This document shows positions 8,282-17,325 of a stretch of DNA of 64,000 nt, in pieces. Numbering within the stretch: the stretch's first letter is position 1; each line of letters starts with the position of its first letter. The stretch comes from JAFIEN01 sp051859505 (GTDB lineage: Bacteria; Pseudomonadota; Alphaproteobacteria; Rhodobacterales; Rhodobacteraceae), in contig JBHYFN010000021.1 of NCBI GenBank assembly GCA_051859505.1, positions 1 through 64,000 of the forward strand. The letters are read 5' to 3'. Under the pieces are notes generated by a model. That model made no database searches. It saw only the letters and a list, made by a program, of their open reading frames with translations, and was not told the DNA's origin. The position numbers and the translations under genes were made by a program.

Positions 8282-8540
8282 GGGTAGCCATGTGAACGGA
8301 CAGCTTCGCGCGCATCGGGATACAGACAATCCGCGCCATTGTGCTGGCGCACCGTCGGTCTGCTTGGCCTGATCGCGCCGCGCATTTCCCCGTCCGATGA
8401 GGATCGCTTTGCTGTGCTGATCTATCCCCCCTGGGTGCCCGCGCATGAAATCCCAGGTGACGCGGCTCCAAAGACTCCCGCTTGCGCATGGGGCGGTTAC
8501 ACATGTTGCAGAACTGCGGCCTGAGACGTGGGGGCCCCTT
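8282..8540 (+). other. intergenic decay region, possible small membrane-protein remnant
   Basis: No intact gene is visible here. One frame reads VGLLGLIAPRISPSDEDRF and then AVLIYPPWVPAHE, which looks like real protein with a hydrophobic helix followed by a short outside segment. The matching upstream part (ARIGIQTIRAIVLA) is in another frame. It may be a frameshifted single-pass membrane protein cut off on its right side by the IS5 remnant. The family is not recognised. Confidence 0.25.
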
Positions 8541-8544
8541 TCCC

Positions 8545-8990
8545 CTTCAGGTTCAGGCCACGCGGACGAACTCGGCGGTGCCGAAGAACCGCAATACCCG
8601 AGAAGAGAACGCGGCCATCAAGGCCGGCGAGGTGCCCGAGGGCTGGGCCGACAATCCCGCCGAGCGGTCACAGAAGGGTGAGCCAAGGGTCGCCACCGGT
8701 TCGAGACCCGTGGCGAACGAAGACCGCTGGACGAAGAAGCACGGCAAGGGCCACTACGGCCACAAGAAACACGTGAATGTGGACCGCCAGCACAAGCTGG
8801 TCCGCCGCTAGCATGTCAGCGACGCAGCGCTGCATGACGCCCGGGCGGTGGATCACCTGCTGATGCAGGGCAACACCGGTGCGGGCGTCTGGGCCGATCC
8901 GGCGTACAGGTCCGAGAAGATGGAGGCCAAGATCGGGATGAAGAACCTCGCCTACACATGCGCCGCATCGTCCAGCTGCGCCGCATCAAC
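8545..8990 (+). pseudogene. IS5-family transposase fragment with internal stop
   Basis: The translation contains ENAAIKAGEVPEGWADNPAE, then RWTKKHGKGHYGHKKHVNVD, then HVSDAALHDARAVDHLLM and GVWADPAYRSEKMEAK. These are consecutive blocks of the middle of an IS5-group DDE transposase, including the region of the second catalytic aspartate (ADPAY). An in-frame TAG at 8809-8811 replaces the tyrosine normally found before HVSD. The N-terminal third and the C-terminus are missing, and a stretch (GEPRVATGSRPVANE) looks inserted. The element is dead. Downstream, 9000-9343 contains nothing I recognise. Confidence 0.75.
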
Positions 8991-9343
8991 CCATGCCCGG
9001 CGTGGCTTTGGCACGAAACTCAGGCCGCAGGGGCCGAAACCCGCCGCAACCAGGCGGAACGACACGCGATCAAGCTCCGAAGCCCCACGCCAACCCGCTT
9101 TCCGAAGGCTTCAGGCCGACAAACCGGTCCTGAACACAGAAAATCGGGAAAAATCGAGGAGCCCGAATGACTCTCTGATGGCATCAGTGCACCAGAGCCA
9201 GGCTTCGGACAAGCGGCCGCAGAAGCCAAAAGAACGTCTGCCGTTAAGTGACCATAAAACATTTCGGTGCACGATCACGATCAGCCTGGCCCGCACAGGC
9301 CCGGACCCCGATACCCTACATTTCTCGATAACAGGGACGAGAT

Positions 9344-10807
9344 ATGCATATCCACGACAGAGCTGATTCGGACAATGTGGATATTTCCGAGCGCCTGCAC
9401 TTTCTTGGACTGGACGATGCGGATAGGGATCGGCTGCGCCGCTGTGCGCCCCAAGTCATGGAAATTATGGGCCCGGCCCTTGATGCCTTTTACACCAAGC
9501 TGCGCGCGACCCCACAGGTAAGAGGGTTCTTCGCGGATGAGGACGCGATATCCACTGCCCAGGCCCGGCAAAACAACCACTGGAGCCGTATCGTCGACGG
9601 CAATTTCGGGCCGGATTATATCACCGCCGTGCGCAGGGTCGGAGATGTGCATGCACGCATCGGGCTTGACCCGCGCTGGTATATCGGTGGGTATGGATTG
9701 GTTCTGGATGAGCTGATCCGGAAAATGGTGAACCACCGCAATTCATGGTCGCCGCTGGCATGGTTCGGCATCAAACCGAAACAGCGCGTATCTGGCGAAG
9801 ATATATCTGCCGTCGTCCGGGCTGCTCTTCTCGATATGGATCTCTCGATCTCAATTTACCTGGAAAACGTGAGTGCAGATCGCGCGCGTCTCGAAGAAGC
9901 CCAGAGAAGGGCTTTCGACGCCCTGTCCAGCGCATTGGGAAAGGTTTCTGATGGAGATCTGACCGCTGAGATCGATGACGAGCTTGGAGAAAAGACCCGT
10001 CTGAACGCGACAGTGCGGCGGTTGCGTGACATCATCTACTCTGTAAACAACGCAACCCGGACGATCTCCCAAGGGGCAACCGAGATTTCCGCCGCGTCCG
10101 ACGACCTCTCGCGCCGGACCGAGCAGCAGGCCGCAAGCCTGGAGGAAACAGCTGCGTCCCTGGAAATGCTTACAGTTATGGTTCGCGAAACATCTACAAA
10201 AAGCGAAACAGCGCGGAAGCGTATCGGGGAGGCGCGCGAGGACACCAAGGCTGCTGATACGGTGATCCAGAACACGAATGAAGCGATGAAGCAGATCGGT
10301 GTCTCTTCATCCGAGGTGGGTAAGGTCCTCGGCGTGATTGATGATATCGCCTTTCAGACCAACCTGCTTGCGCTGAATGCCGGGGTGGAGGCCGCCAGAG
10401 CCGGGGAAGCGGGTCGTGGTTTTGCCGTGGTGGCATCCGAGGTTCGCCATCTTGCACAGCGCTCCGCTGAATCAGCGAGATACATCAAGGACTTGATCGA
10501 CCGTAGCAATAGTCACATCGATGAAGGCAGATTCCGCGTCGAGGAAACGGCGCAAGCTCTCGCACGCATTGTCGAGGCCGTCAGGACAGTTGGCAATATC
10601 ATTGATGGTATCGCGGTTTCGGCAGATGAGCAGGCACGTTCGATCGAAGAGATCAATGCCGCCATCCGTCATCTTGATCAGGTGACACAACAAAACGCCG
10701 CTATGGTCGAGCAATCGACCGCGGCCAGTAGCAATCTGAAGTCGGAGGCAAGCCGACTTTCGCAGACGGTTGCGTTTTTTGGGGGTTCTGTCGCACACGT
10801 CGGGTGA
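9344..10807 (+). CDS. globin-coupled soluble chemoreceptor (HemAT-like aerotaxis MCP)
   Basis: A 487-residue cytoplasmic receptor without membrane segments. Residues 15-165 are a sensor globin (protoglobin-type). H103 in GDVHARIGLDPRWYIGGYG matches the proximal haem histidine of HemAT, and Y50 (DAFYTKL) lies 53 residues before it, the same spacing as Y70 and H123 of Bacillus subtilis HemAT. A linker helix (180-235) leads to the methyl-accepting domain, whose hairpin tip is intact (DDIAFQTNLLALNAGVEAAR). It probably senses O2 and signals to the CheA/CheW encoded upstream. It stands alone between IS remnants, with its own ribosome site (GGGACGAG). Confidence 0.92.
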   Translation: MHIHDRADSDNVDISERLHFLGLDDADRDRLRRCAPQVMEIMGPALDAFYTKLRATPQVRGFFADEDAISTAQARQNNHWSRIVDGNFGPDYITAVRRVGDVHARIGLDPRWYIGGYGLVLDELIRKMVNHRNSWSPLAWFGIKPKQRVSGEDISAVVRAALLDMDLSISIYLENVSADRARLEEAQRRAFDALSSALGKVSDGDLTAEIDDELGEKTRLNATVRRLRDIIYSVNNATRTISQGATEISAASDDLSRRTEQQAASLEETAASLEMLTVMVRETSTKSETARKRIGEAREDTKAADTVIQNTNEAMKQIGVSSSEVGKVLGVIDDIAFQTNLLALNAGVEAARAGEAGRGFAVVASEVRHLAQRSAESARYIKDLIDRSNSHIDEGRFRVEETAQALARIVEAVRTVGNIIDGIAVSADEQARSIEEINAAIRHLDQVTQQNAAMVEQSTAASSNLKSEASRLSQTVAFFGGSVAHVG

Positions 10808-10868
10808 TGGTTGGACCTGTCGCGTGAGCAGCTGCCGGTTTTTGGACGCAAGGATCCGATCGTGACTG

Positions 10869-11586
10869 GGCTCCAGTCTCATTGACATTCAAAGCCAGAA
10901 GGGGACGGTTGCGGCGAGCGCGACGGCGTAGAGGAACGCTTTCGGGCATCGGTCATAGCGGGTTGAGATGCGGCGCCAGTCCTTGAGCCGCCCGAACATG
11001 ATCTCGATCCGGTTGCGCCGCCTGTAGCGCCGTTTGTCGTATTTCACCGGCACCTTGCGAGCCCAACGGCCAGGGATGCAGGGCTTTATCTCTTTGTCTT
11101 TCAACGCATCTCTGAACCAGTCAGCGTCATGCCCACGGTCTGCGATCAGCCAGTCGGCTTCTGGTAGGCTCCTGAGCAGCGCCGCCGCGCCAGTGCAATC
11201 GCTGACTTGTCCGGCCGGCATGAAGAAGGTGATGGGGCGGCCAATCGCATCTGTCACAGCATGCAGCTTGGTGTTCATGCCACCCTTGGTTCGCCCGATC
11301 AGGCGACCACGCCCATATCGCTCCAGCGCTTCCAACGGTTGTATAAGGTCTTGTGCGGGCCATACTCTTTGGGTGCATCACACCACCGCAACCCATTACG
11401 ATTTATGAATATTATGCCGCCCAGCACAGGCCGATCATCGACACGCGGCTTGCCGTGGCTCTTGGGGAAGAAGGGTTTCAGCCGCTCCATCTGGGCGTCG
11501 CTCAGCCAGAAAGGATTGCTCATTGATCGGCCTCCTTGCAGAGCGTGAGTCGCGCCACAAGGCTGAAATCATTGGGTCCTGAGTCC
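10869..11586 (-). mobile_element. IS5-family (IS427-type) element with internal deletion
   Basis: About 718 bp bounded by imperfect inverted repeats: left end near 10869 (GGCTCCAGTCTCATTGACAT) and right end near 11586, which read inward gives GGACTCAGGACCCAATGATT. Intact IS427-type elements are around 0.85 kb. The shortfall is explained by a deletion of roughly 120 bp in the transposase gene. The element cannot make a full transposase but could still be mobilised in trans by an intact relative, such as the one entering the window at position 1. Confidence 0.75.
10889..11523 (-). pseudogene. IS427-type transposase, deleted for the first catalytic aspartate
   Basis: The first frame (11299-11523) gives MSNPFWLSDAQMERLKPFFP down to KRWSDMGVVA and stops. 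A second frame continues directly with GRLIGRTKGGMNTKLHAVTD and runs to VALAATVPFWL at 10889. In the related copy at 14398-14848 these two blocks are separated by about 40 residues that include the catalytic MIDATHHKAHGTAS segment. That segment, and with it the first D of the DDE triad, is missing here, and the junction also shifts frame. The second D (LIADRGHDADWF) and E region (RNRIEIMFGRLKDWRR) remain. Confidence 0.8.
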
Positions 11587-11853
11587 AGGCAGACCAGCTC
11601 GTCGTGCGGTATCGGGCGGGCTCGGGCTTGCTCATGACACCCGTCTAGCCGCCTCGATTCGTGATGTGAATCCTTCGCGGTCAGAGTTCTGCGACAACGC
11701 CATCCAGCAGGGCAATATCGGCCAGAGTATCTCGCATTTTACCGATCAACCGATTCTTCAGAGATCCAGACCTATTCTGCTGTCAGTGGCCGGGGCTGAA
11801 GTGGGTTCACCCTGCGCTTCCTGTCAGCCCGACGCCAAAATTCGAGGATGAAC

Positions 11854-14067
11854 ATGCTCAATAACATCAAATTCGGAACCCAGATTGCAATCGGCTTTGC
11901 AGTTGTGGTGGTTCTTTTTGTCGCCTTGGCCGTTTTCAGCTGGAATCGGTTGAATTACATGGAGAGCCTCTTCGGAGAGTTCACGGAGTCCGCGCAGATC
12001 TCGGTCAATGCCGCAGATCTCGCCGCAGCCATTGGCGAGGCTGGCCTGTCGATCGAGCATTTCCTCGACGACAAGCAGGATGCAACCGGCGACGCGATCT
12101 TGGGTGCGATGGAAAATGTCCTCGAACGGGCGCGGACCCTCGAGGAGAGCGGCATCGTGACCGCGGGTCGGATGGTCGCGGTGAAGACTCGCCATATCCA
12201 GGAAACTCGGGACTTCATTCCGGATCATGAACGCGTCCAGGAACTGATGCGCCTTATTGAGAGCACGGGCATCGAAAACCGGCGCACTATCGGCAGCCTT
12301 CACCAATCGCTCGAGGCGCGTGGCCAGAACGAGCTCGCCTATCTCGCACTGCATGCTTCCGAGAGCTTCCTGATCACCCGCGTCCGGATCGATCGATTCC
12401 TTGCCTCGGGAAACTCCGACGAATTTCAGTCTGCCCGCGCGCCATATGACGCCACCCGTTCCCTGCTACAGCGGATCGCCTCGAACGTCCTGACCGACGA
12501 AGAACGCGACCTGCTGACAAGTGCACAGCGCGGCATCGCGGAATTCTGGACCTACGCGTCCGAGGCTGAAGGCGCTGTAGGCGCGCGCAGTGCGACATTG
12601 GCAATCGTCGAGGAGACCTCCGGCGAGGTTGAACGGATCCTGGCAGACATCCGCGCGGAAACCCGGGCAGCAACGCAAACGCAATCGGAGTACATCAACA
12701 ACACGATTGCGACCGTCATCCTCTCTATCCTCGGCGGGGTCGTCCTGGGTTCTGTGATCGCCGGGGCGCTTGGCACCTTCCTGTCGGTCTTTCTGTCACG
12801 CCGGCTGTCGGAAACGCTGGATCAGACGCGCAAACTCGCCGACGGCAACCTGGACGTGGTCATCACCGGCGATGTCGGCACCGGCGATCTCGCGCAGCTG
12901 TCGAGGGCCCTCAAGGTCTTCAAGGACAATGCCCTGCAACGGCTCGAAGAGGAGGCCCGCGCGAAGGAGGCGCAGGCCGTTGTCGAGGCTACCCGTGAAG
13001 CCCAGGTCAAGACGCAAGCGCGTGTCGTGCGCGATATTGGCGAAGGTCTCAACCGGCTTGCCCAGGGCGATCTGGCGCAAACCATCGAAAGCCCGGCCGA
13101 CGACCCCTTCCCCAAGGAGTATGACGCCCTGCGCGAGGCCTTCAACAGTGTCACGTCGACCATGTCCTCGACCTTGTCGCGCGTCTCGGATGTTGCCGTG
13201 AATGTGCGGTCGGGCTCCGAGGAAATCACGGCGGCGGCGCAGGACCTGTCGGCGCGCGCTGAAACCCAGGCGGCAACGCTGGAGCAATCTGCGGCTGCGC
13301 TGAACCAGTTGACCGAAAGCGTAAGAATGACGGCAACACGTGCCCGCAGTGCGCAGAAGGTTTCCGAAGAAAACCGTACCATCGCCGAGACTGGCGCCGG
13401 CGTGGTGCGTGATGCGGTCAGTGCGATGAAGAAGATCGAGAAATCCTCCGACCAGATCAGCCGGATCATCGGGGTGATCGATGACATCGCCTTCCAGACC
13501 AATCTGCTGGCGCTCAACGCCGGGGTCGAGGCGGCGCGTGCGGGCGACGCGGGACGGGGTTTTGCCGTTGTCGCGTCTGAGGTGCGCGGCCTAGCGCAAC
13601 GCGCCTCTGATTCGGCGCGCGAGATCAAGGCCTTGATTTCAGAGAGTACGATGCAGGTTGAAACCGGGTCCGCCCTGGTTGACAAGACCGGCCAGAGCCT
13701 CGAGGAAATCCTGCGCAAGGCGATCGAAGTGTCGGATCAGGTTGCGGCCATCGCCGGAGCGGCTGCCGAACAGTCGACAGGCCTCGGCGAGATCAATACC
13801 GGGGTCGGGCAGCTGGACCAAGTCACCCAACAGAATGCGGCGGTCGCCGAGGAAACCAACGCTGCGGCCAACTCCCTGCAACGACAGGCAGAGAACCTGC
13901 AGCGTGAGCTGGAGGGCTTCCGGCTCAGCAACAGCTCTCGGGCGCAGCTTCAGGTGGTGCGAACGAACACTGAGTCAGGGAGCAGAAATCAGACCGCCCT
14001 TAGGCCGAAGGCTGAAGAAGCCGCTTCGGCTCAACGGGCGGCTGTCGGCGAGTTCGTCGATTTCTAG
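11854..14067 (+). CDS. transmembrane methyl-accepting chemotaxis protein
   Basis: A receptor of about 737 residues. TM1 lies at about 8-30 (IAIGFAVVVVLFVALAVFSW). A mostly helical periplasmic domain of about 250 residues follows, TM2 lies at about 283-309 (VILSILGGVVLGSVIAGAL), then a HAMP domain (DQTRKLADGNLDVVITGD) and a long signalling domain with the tip DDIAFQTNLLALNAGVEAAR. The double-length periplasmic helical bundle resembles HBM-type sensors, but no ligand motif is recognisable. Starts at 11848 and 11854 are both possible; GAGG abuts the first, so the second is better spaced. The C-terminus ends EFVDF, weakly like the aromatic tails that dock CheR. Confidence 0.9.
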   Translation: MLNNIKFGTQIAIGFAVVVVLFVALAVFSWNRLNYMESLFGEFTESAQISVNAADLAAAIGEAGLSIEHFLDDKQDATGDAILGAMENVLERARTLEESGIVTAGRMVAVKTRHIQETRDFIPDHERVQELMRLIESTGIENRRTIGSLHQSLEARGQNELAYLALHASESFLITRVRIDRFLASGNSDEFQSARAPYDATRSLLQRIASNVLTDEERDLLTSAQRGIAEFWTYASEAEGAVGARSATLAIVEETSGEVERILADIRAETRAATQTQSEYINNTIATVILSILGGVVLGSVIAGALGTFLSVFLSRRLSETLDQTRKLADGNLDVVITGDVGTGDLAQLSRALKVFKDNALQRLEEEARAKEAQAVVEATREAQVKTQARVVRDIGEGLNRLAQGDLAQTIESPADDPFPKEYDALREAFNSVTSTMSSTLSRVSDVAVNVRSGSEEITAAAQDLSARAETQAATLEQSAAALNQLTESVRMTATRARSAQKVSEENRTIAETGAGVVRDAVSAMKKIEKSSDQISRIIGVIDDIAFQTNLLALNAGVEAARAGDAGRGFAVVASEVRGLAQRASDSAREIKALISESTMQVETGSALVDKTGQSLEEILRKAIEVSDQVAAIAGAAAEQSTGLGEINTGVGQLDQVTQQNAAVAEETNAAANSLQRQAENLQRELEGFRLSNSSRAQLQVVRTNTESGSRNQTALRPKAEEAASAQRAAVGEFVDF

Positions 14068-14069
14068 GT

Positions 14070-14209
14070 GTTTGATCCCACGGCTTGATGGTGCGATGCT
14101 TTCGCAGGAATGGGAGGAAAGCATGATGGGGCAAGTTCGTCACCGGAGCGCCACGACCACGCACGCTGCCACAGCTGCAATACAGCGATCGCAAGCTTCG
14201 TTCGCGTGA
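14070..14209 (+). pseudogene. IS481-like transposase, 5' fragment
   Basis: The frame from 14126 reads MGQVRHRSATTTHAATAAIQ and RSQASFA before a stop. This matches, from memory, the N-terminus of a common IS481-family transposase. The rest of the gene is absent: the sequence changes after 14205 into a long palindrome and then an IS427 remnant. The segment from about 14070 likely includes the element's left terminal repeat. Confidence 0.55.
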
Positions 14210-14216
14210 CCTGCCG

Positions 14217-14271
14217 GAACCGCCCCGCGTTTGCCGGAGAGTTTTTCTCGCGGCAAAACGCGGGGCGGTTC
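14217..14271. repeat. long imperfect palindrome/hairpin
   Basis: The left arm GAACCGCCCCGCGTTTGCCG and the right arm CGGCAAAACGCGGGGCGGTTC are reverse complements except for one extra base. They form a stem of about 20 bp around a short loop that is itself partly self-complementary (GAGAGTTTTTCTC). It stands 150 bp after the MCP gene at the junction of two IS fragments. It could be a transcription terminator for the MCP, a pair of abutted IS ends, or a small palindromic repeat. Confidence 0.6.
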
Positions 14272-14276
14272 ACCGC

Positions 14277-14960
14277 TTTTCATATTTCACCCCCTTCTTG
14301 CGAGACTTCCGGACCGGGATGCAGACCTTTATCCCCTTGTCTTTCGAAGCTTCTCTGAACCAGTCACCGTCATAGCCTCTGTCAGCCAGAAGCCAAACCG
14401 TTCTTTCCGAAGAGCCATGGCAAGCCCCGCGTCGATGATGGTCGCGCTCTCATTGGCATAATCTTCATCAATCGCAATGGGTTGCGCTGGTATGATGCGC
14501 CGAAGGAATACGGGTCGGCCAAGACCCTCTAAGACCGTTGGAAGCGCTGGAGCGACAACGGGGTCTTCGCCCGGATCATGGTCGGCCTGGCCGCGGAGAG
14601 CGCCGAACACAAGACGATCATGATCGACGCGACCCATCACAAGGCGCACGGCACGGCTTCGAGCCTTGGGGTGAAAAGGGGGGGGCGCGCGGGCGCCAGA
14701 TCGGGCGCACCAAAGGCGGCATGAACACCAAGCTGCACGCTGTCGCCGATGCCAACGGGCGGCCGATCGGGTTCTACATGTCGGCCGGCCAGGTCAGCGA
14801 TTACACCGGCGCGGCGTCTCTGCTGGGCAGCCTGCCGAAGGCGGGTTCAGACGCTCCATCTGGGCGTCGCTCAGCCAATAAGGATTGCTCGTCGATCAGG
14901 TCTCCTTGCCGAGCCTGGATCACGCCACAAGCCTGAAATCAATGGGTCTGGAGCCTTAGC
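14277..14960 (-). pseudogene. IS427-type element remnant with inverted internal segment
   Basis: Three blocks of one transposase are present in an odd arrangement. On the minus strand 14847-14960 encodes the N-terminus (SNPYWLSDAQMERLNP, with the start codon mutated to ACG), and on the same strand 14277-14397 encodes WLLADRGYDGDWFREASKDK followed by GIKVCIPVRKSRKKG. Between them, on the plus strand, 14398-14848 encodes the missing middle: FFPKSHGKPRVDD, IFINRNGLRWYDAPKEYG, KTIMIDATHHKAHGTASS and GRPIGFYMSAGQVSDYTGAA to GSLPKA. The middle has been flipped in place. It also carries an in-frame stop (TAAG near 14531) and a frameshift near 14690. Confidence 0.75.
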
Positions 14961-15039
14961 ACCTGCGGGCGGGGCGCCTTCATGGCACCCCGCCGCAGCA
15001 GCAACAAATCCTCACCGTCGTGAAACTGCCGGGACAGTA

Positions 15040-16968
15040 TTAGAAGTTGTCCCAAGGGCCCATGCCGACCTCCGTCTTGGTTCTGTCCCCGCCAGTCTGC
15101 TTCTTTCTGCCGTTTCGGAAAGAAGGCGGTTTGGTTTGTGCCCGCATGTCGATCACTTCGGCGAACTGAATGACGGCTTGACCGCCGGTACGAAAGCCAG
15201 ACAGCTCCTGCGTCAGTTCTTCGGCTTTCCGCAGAAGTGATGTCGCTGCGGCGTTGGTTTCTTCTGCAACAGCAGCGTTCTGCTGCGTTACCTGATCGAG
15301 CTGGTTTACACCCGTGTTGATCTCGGCCAGGCCTGCCGCTTGTTCCGAGGCTGCCCCGGCGATATCCGCGACCAGCTGGGAGACTTCGGACGCTCGCTTC
15401 AGGATCTCTTCGAGGCTTTCGCCGGTCCTTTCCACAAGCGCGGAACCTGCTTCAACCTGATGAGCGCTTTCCTGGATCAAGCTCTTGATTTCGCGCGCCG
15501 ATTCCGAAGCCCTTTGTGCGAGGCCGCGCACTTCGGAGGCAACGACAGCAAAGCCGCGCCCAGCCTCTCCTGCACGGGCAGCCTCGACCCCGGCGTTGAG
15601 CGCCAGCAGATTGGTCTGGAATGAGATATCATCGATCACCCCGATTATGCGGGTGATCTGTTCGGAGCTCTTCTCAATCCCGCGCATAGCGCCAACCGCC
15701 TCGCGGACGATCTGGGCGCCATTCTCGGCATGGTTGCGGTTGTTCTGGCTGGCCTTCTCGGCGTCCGAAGCGCGCTGTGCGGTTGAACGAACACTTTCGG
15801 CCAGTTCGTTCAGCGCAGCCGCAGACTGCTCCAGCGTGGCGGCCTGGGTTTCAGCGCGCGCAGAAAGATCCTGAGCGGCGGCGTTGATTTCGTCCGATCC
15901 GGCGCGCACCGAGGTTGTGACCGCACCGATCCGCGACACAATCCCGGCGAGCCTTGCAACCACTTCATTATAGGCTGAACGCAAGGCATCGTATTCGGCG
16001 GGGAAAGGGTCATGGGCAGGACTGTCGATCGGCGTGGTCAGGTCGCCTTCAGCCAGCCGCGACAAACCTGCAGAAATGTCGCGCACAACGCGCGATTGCC
16101 GCGCGGCCTCGCTCTCGGCCATTTTTCGCGCTTCTTCTTGTACCGCAAGCTGGCTGATCTGCATCTCTTCAGACTTTATCAGCGCCTGTCGGAACAACTC
16201 GACCGTCCTTGCCATGTCACCGATCTCATCCCGTTGGGCCAGGAACGGAATGCTGAGCTTGTACTCGCCTTTGGACATCTGCACCATGGTCGCCGAGAGG
16301 CCGGCGACCGGGCGCAGAATGGATCGAGCGACAAGAAAGGCCGTGATCAAGGCCAACGCCACTGCAACCGCAAGACTGGCCAGTGCCACGGACTGAAATG
16401 CCTCGGTCGTGCCGCGCACTTCTAACCCGATGCGCTGGTTCTCGGCTTCATGAAGATCTATGAACTCGTTGATTGCCGACAGCCACGCCACGAAAAGCGG
16501 ACGCACCTGCGCGAGTGTGTCAAGTGCTGCATCGGTATCGCCGTCACTCTGAAGCGCGATGATCCGCTCGACAAGCGGGTTTGTCTCAGCCTGAATCCGC
16601 TCGATTCGCCCAAGAATATCGCGCTCAAGAACGGTGCCGCCGCCGGTCTCGTGCATCATCTGGGCTAGAGCGGTCTCGCTGCGGCTATAGTCATCTGCCA
16701 ATGAAGCGATTTCATTGACGGCCGCGACGCGTTCACCCGCGTCAAGCATTACGACATCGCGAATCGCGATGGCTCGATCATGAACCGAGCCACGAAAGTT
16801 GATCGCATAGCGCTGCTTGACGGCGTTCACATCGTTGATTTGCGCAAGATCCGCCTTCAACCCGTGAACATTCCCGATATAGGTGACAGTCATCGCAATG
16901 ATCAGGATGACCATAACACCAAAACCAGCGCCCAGTCGGGCGCCGATACCTAGGCGAAAATTCTGCAA
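15040..16968 (-). CDS. transmembrane methyl-accepting chemotaxis protein
   Basis: A 642-residue receptor. TM1 is at about 8-28 (LGAGFGVMVILIIAMTVTYI). A four-helix-bundle-type periplasmic domain follows, TM2 lies at about 190-213 (LAVAVALALITAFLVARSIL), then HAMP (ATMVQMSKGEYKLSIPFLA) and a signalling domain with tip DDISFQTNLLALNAGVEAAR. I chose the TTG at 16966-16968 (protein start LQNFRLGIG) because GGAG stands seven bases before it and the membrane helix follows at once; the open frame extends to 17139, but that extra stretch has no fold or RBS. The tail ends GPWDNF, which resembles the WxxF pentapeptide that binds CheR/CheB. Confidence 0.87.
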   Translation of the reverse strand: MQNFRLGIGARLGAGFGVMVILIIAMTVTYIGNVHGLKADLAQINDVNAVKQRYAINFRGSVHDRAIAIRDVVMLDAGERVAAVNEIASLADDYSRSETALAQMMHETGGGTVLERDILGRIERIQAETNPLVERIIALQSDGDTDAALDTLAQVRPLFVAWLSAINEFIDLHEAENQRIGLEVRGTTEAFQSVALASLAVAVALALITAFLVARSILRPVAGLSATMVQMSKGEYKLSIPFLAQRDEIGDMARTVELFRQALIKSEEMQISQLAVQEEARKMAESEAARQSRVVRDISAGLSRLAEGDLTTPIDSPAHDPFPAEYDALRSAYNEVVARLAGIVSRIGAVTTSVRAGSDEINAAAQDLSARAETQAATLEQSAAALNELAESVRSTAQRASDAEKASQNNRNHAENGAQIVREAVGAMRGIEKSSEQITRIIGVIDDISFQTNLLALNAGVEAARAGEAGRGFAVVASEVRGLAQRASESAREIKSLIQESAHQVEAGSALVERTGESLEEILKRASEVSQLVADIAGAASEQAAGLAEINTGVNQLDQVTQQNAAVAEETNAAATSLLRKAEELTQELSGFRTGGQAVIQFAEVIDMRAQTKPPSFRNGRKKQTGGDRTKTEVGMGPWDNF

Positions 16969-17325
16969 TTTGTATCTCCAACTTGAGAGGTTACTCGTCG
17001 TCTTAACCAGGTCGAAAGATCCCGCTGCCAGAAGTGAAGAACTCCGAATCGCTCTGTCCACCTGCTTTGCTTCCCGTTGGCAGATCGTAGGCAAGCAAGT
17101 GCAGAGCTCCTCCCCAGAAGACATAGACCGAGATGCCACCGATTGCTTAAGCTGTCGTTAATCTGCTACAATTTTGAGCGCGAGATGATGTGGATTTTTG
17201 CATAAATTTTGAGAGTCAAATGCAGTGGTCGCTGTGCCCGATGAAAAAGCATGAGGGTCGAGGACCATTCCGGTTCCACCTGAAACCAGAATGTCCTGAT
17301 CACCGGCCGAAGGGACTGTTGGCTG
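16969..17325. other. 357-bp region without a recognisable gene
   Basis: This holds the promoter and leader of the MCP gene (upstream part) and an AT-richer stretch at 17160-17230. The segment 17255-17320 (minus strand reads GATCAGGACATTCTGGTTTC) has the look of an insertion-sequence end, but I could not assign it. It lies at the boundary between the IS-rich chemotaxis region and the sugar locus. Confidence 0.3.
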
